Positions 62,401-64,000 of a stretch of 64,000 nucleotides of DNA are shown here, in pieces. Each line of letters begins with the position of its first letter. The first letter of the stretch is position 1. A program made the position numbers and the translations under genes. The stretch spans positions 250,001-314,000 of the forward strand of contig NC_134031.1 of NCBI RefSeq assembly GCF_964204645.1, in the 5' to 3' direction. The notes below the pieces were generated by a model that saw only the letters and a program-made list of their open reading frames with translations, was not told the origin of the DNA and ran no database searches. Source of the stretch: Tubulanus polymorphus (taxonomy: Eukaryota > Nemertea > Palaeonemertea > Tubulaniformes > Tubulanidae).

Positions 62401-62513
62401 GATTGTTGATCTAGATCTCGACGGAGTTTAGTAAATGCTGCTGATGCTGCTGCGAGCGCCGAGGATGTCGGATCCGTCACTGACATCTTATTTGTCATAC
62501 TCTTCAAACTAAG
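62386..62513 (-). CDS. Candidate exon of unrecognised gene
   Basis: The minus strand has a good acceptor (ccattttacag|CTTAG) opening a protein-like frame: LSLKSMTNKMSVTDP, then an Ala-rich helix-like segment (SSALAAASAAFTKLRRDLDQQ, given in two parts: SSALAAASAAF and TKLRRDLDQQ). The end is uncertain. A weak donor GCCCA|gtatca would end it at 62386; otherwise the frame stops with TGA at 62373, which would make this a terminal exon. The suspected end lies inside the 62157-62400 minisatellite. No family was recognised. Confidence 0.4.
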
Positions 62514-62989
62514 CTGTAAAATGGACCAAAGATTAGAGAAAACTTCAGGATACATTTAGATAATTATTAGTTTCACTAATATTCAACCCGTGATACCCAG
62601 ACATTCAGTTACGTATAAATTCACCTGAAAAATTCACCATAATCTGTTGTAGACTTTCAGACAGGGAGTTTACAAATAAACATCATTGAATTTTGAGCAT
62701 GTTTTCATTCTGTTTCTGTACAAAATGTCAGTTTATTTATTTGATTTATGAACTACCAGTAATTCATACAGAATTCATACAGAATTCAATGATCTGATCA
62801 ATTGATAAAGAGAATACACTATGAATATTGTAAAACTACCAAACTTGAACCAACTATTGATTCCCGCCCATTGTATCAAAGAAACTTGTGAATATATAGA
62901 GCCGGATCCAATTCCAAAGACCTCTCAGTTAAATTTGACTCATAAAGTTAAGATTAGTTCATTGTTTAACCATAGAGGGCAAATTCTGT

Positions 62990-63325
62990 GGAACTGGACC
63001 CGCAACTGTGGAACTGAATCTATGAATGTGGAACTGGTTTCAGAACTGTAGAACTGGATCCAGAATTGTGGAACTGGATCCAGAACTGTGGAACTGGGTC
63101 CTGAACAGTGGAACTGGATCCAGAACTGTGTTACTGGATCCAGAACTGTGTTACTGGATCCAGAACTGTGGAACTGGATCCAGAACTGTGGAACTGGGTC
63201 CTGAACTGTGGAACTGGGTCCTGAACTGTGGAACTGGATCCAGAACTGTGGAACTGGATCCTGAACTGTGGAACTGGATCCAGAACTGTGTTACTGGATC
63301 CAGAACTGTGGAACTGGATCCTGGT
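62990..63325. repeat. 20-bp minisatellite, about 16 copies
   Basis: The unit gaactgtggaactggatcca has GGATCC/GGGTCC and GAAC/TTAC variants. Its core is shared with the 28-bp array in MKK7 intron 1. Confidence 0.93.
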
Positions 63326-63584
63326 GACACGATTGAAATTGTAAAACAATGAATAACTATAAGTTTGGCCTATAATGATTTGATACAGCTAGACGGTGGT
63401 TGCGGCGGCCGGTGTGTGTCGGGCTATAATGTACAGTTAGTTAGATATTCTGCAGTGTTATCTGCGATATGTTTGCTGTAATCTTCATTTCTGATGTTAC
63501 CACTATCCTGCAGTCATCTCTAAATGCAGCTACTTCACGTGAACTGATGCAGCTATGACAAAGATCGATGGATTGATCTTATAC

Positions 63585-63640
63585 TGGAAACTCAGTAAAT
63601 AAACATAATTACAACCTCCATCACCGATACCGGCTTCTAA
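63585..63640 (-). CDS. Weak candidate exon beside a splice-acceptor-bearing array
   Basis: The minus strand has a strong acceptor-like sequence (tctctctctatcag|TTAGAAG) followed by an open frame beginning LEAGIGDGGCNYVYLLSF and a donor-like TTTCCA|gtataag. No homology was recognised. The exon claim rests on splice signals and on the array at 63641-63800, whose units repeat the same acceptor and a diverged copy of the first exon bases. Confidence 0.25.
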
Positions 63641-63800
63641 CTGATAGAGAGAGAGAACCATCGTCCGGCTCTACCTGATAGAGAGAGAGAGAGAACCATC
63701 GTCCGGTTCTAACTGATAGAGAGAGAGAACCATCGTCCGGTTCTAACTGATAGAGAGAGAGAACCATCGTCCGGTTCTAACTGATAGAGAGAGAGAACCA
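63641..63800. repeat. About 34-bp minisatellite, about 5 copies
   Basis: The plus-strand unit contains ctgatagagagagagaacca then tcgtccggttctaa. On the minus strand every unit reads CT-rich tract - tatcag - TTAGAACCGG. Confidence 0.92.
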
Positions 63801-63835
63801 TATCGGTCGGTTCTTGGAGAACTGGATTCTATGTC

Positions 63836-64000
63836 ACTGGTCAGCCTGGGTTCTCACTCTGTACCGGTCAGCCTGGGTTCTCACTCTGTACCGGTCAGCC
63901 TGGGTTCTCACTCTGTACCGGTCAGCCTGGGTTCTCACTCTGTACCGGTCAGCCTGGGTTCTCACTCTGTACCGGTCAGCCTGGGTTCTCACTCTGTACC
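63836..64000. repeat. 27-bp minisatellite running off the right edge
   Basis: The unit ggtcagcctgggttctcact plus ctgtacc occurs six times, ending at the window boundary, so its true length is unknown. Confidence 0.93.

Overview
The window is eukaryotic nuclear DNA from an invertebrate animal. Evidence: GT-AG introns, short conserved exons in AT-rich DNA, metazoan signalling and transcription-factor genes, tRNA-derived interspersed repeats and very many tandem repeats. A lophotrochozoan (mollusc, annelid or nemertean type) seems most likely from the overall character, but this is a weak inference. Only two genes can be named securely, one near the left edge and one in the middle. Most other open frames are simple-repeat artefacts (Ala, Leu, Ser-Leu, Arg-Glu or Pro-Ser runs).

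Left edge (1-4199, minus strand): seven exons of a MAP kinase kinase 7 (MKK7/MAP2K7; fly hemipterous) gene. They run from the start codon to just past the SKAKT activation-loop motif, and the gene leaves the window at position 1. Every exon join keeps frame and gives 289 residues. The notable feature is in its introns. Two introns are filled by minisatellites whose unit contains a copy of the authentic 3' splice site plus the first 36 nt (intron 6) or 17 nt (intron 4) of the downstream exon. The first array carries nine extra copies of the acceptor and the exon start encoding the kinase catalytic-loop motif ([11 protein letters not shown]). The second carries five extra copies of the next boundary.

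Middle (39069-43154, plus strand): three exons of a PRDM3/PRDM16 (MECOM/EVI1, fly hamlet) zinc-finger transcriptional regulator, 822 residues as assembled. It has five N-terminal fingers, two CtBP-binding motifs (PFDLT and PLDLS), three C-terminal fingers and an acidic region. No PR/SET domain was found upstream in the window, and the fingers equivalent to vertebrate fingers 2 and 3 are missing.

Right edge (about 62.4-63.6 kb, minus strand): two possible exons of an unrecognised gene, each next to a minisatellite. One of them seems to repeat the pattern of an array unit carrying a splice acceptor.

The rest is gene-poor. It holds about twenty minisatellites, several CAG/CTG tracts including an uninterrupted (CAG)121, long polypurine/polypyrimidine blocks, two copies of a tRNA-derived element with TTAGGG-like motifs, two large hairpins that resemble hammerhead ribozyme cores on both strands, a short insert with 12-bp target-site duplications, and fold-back elements.
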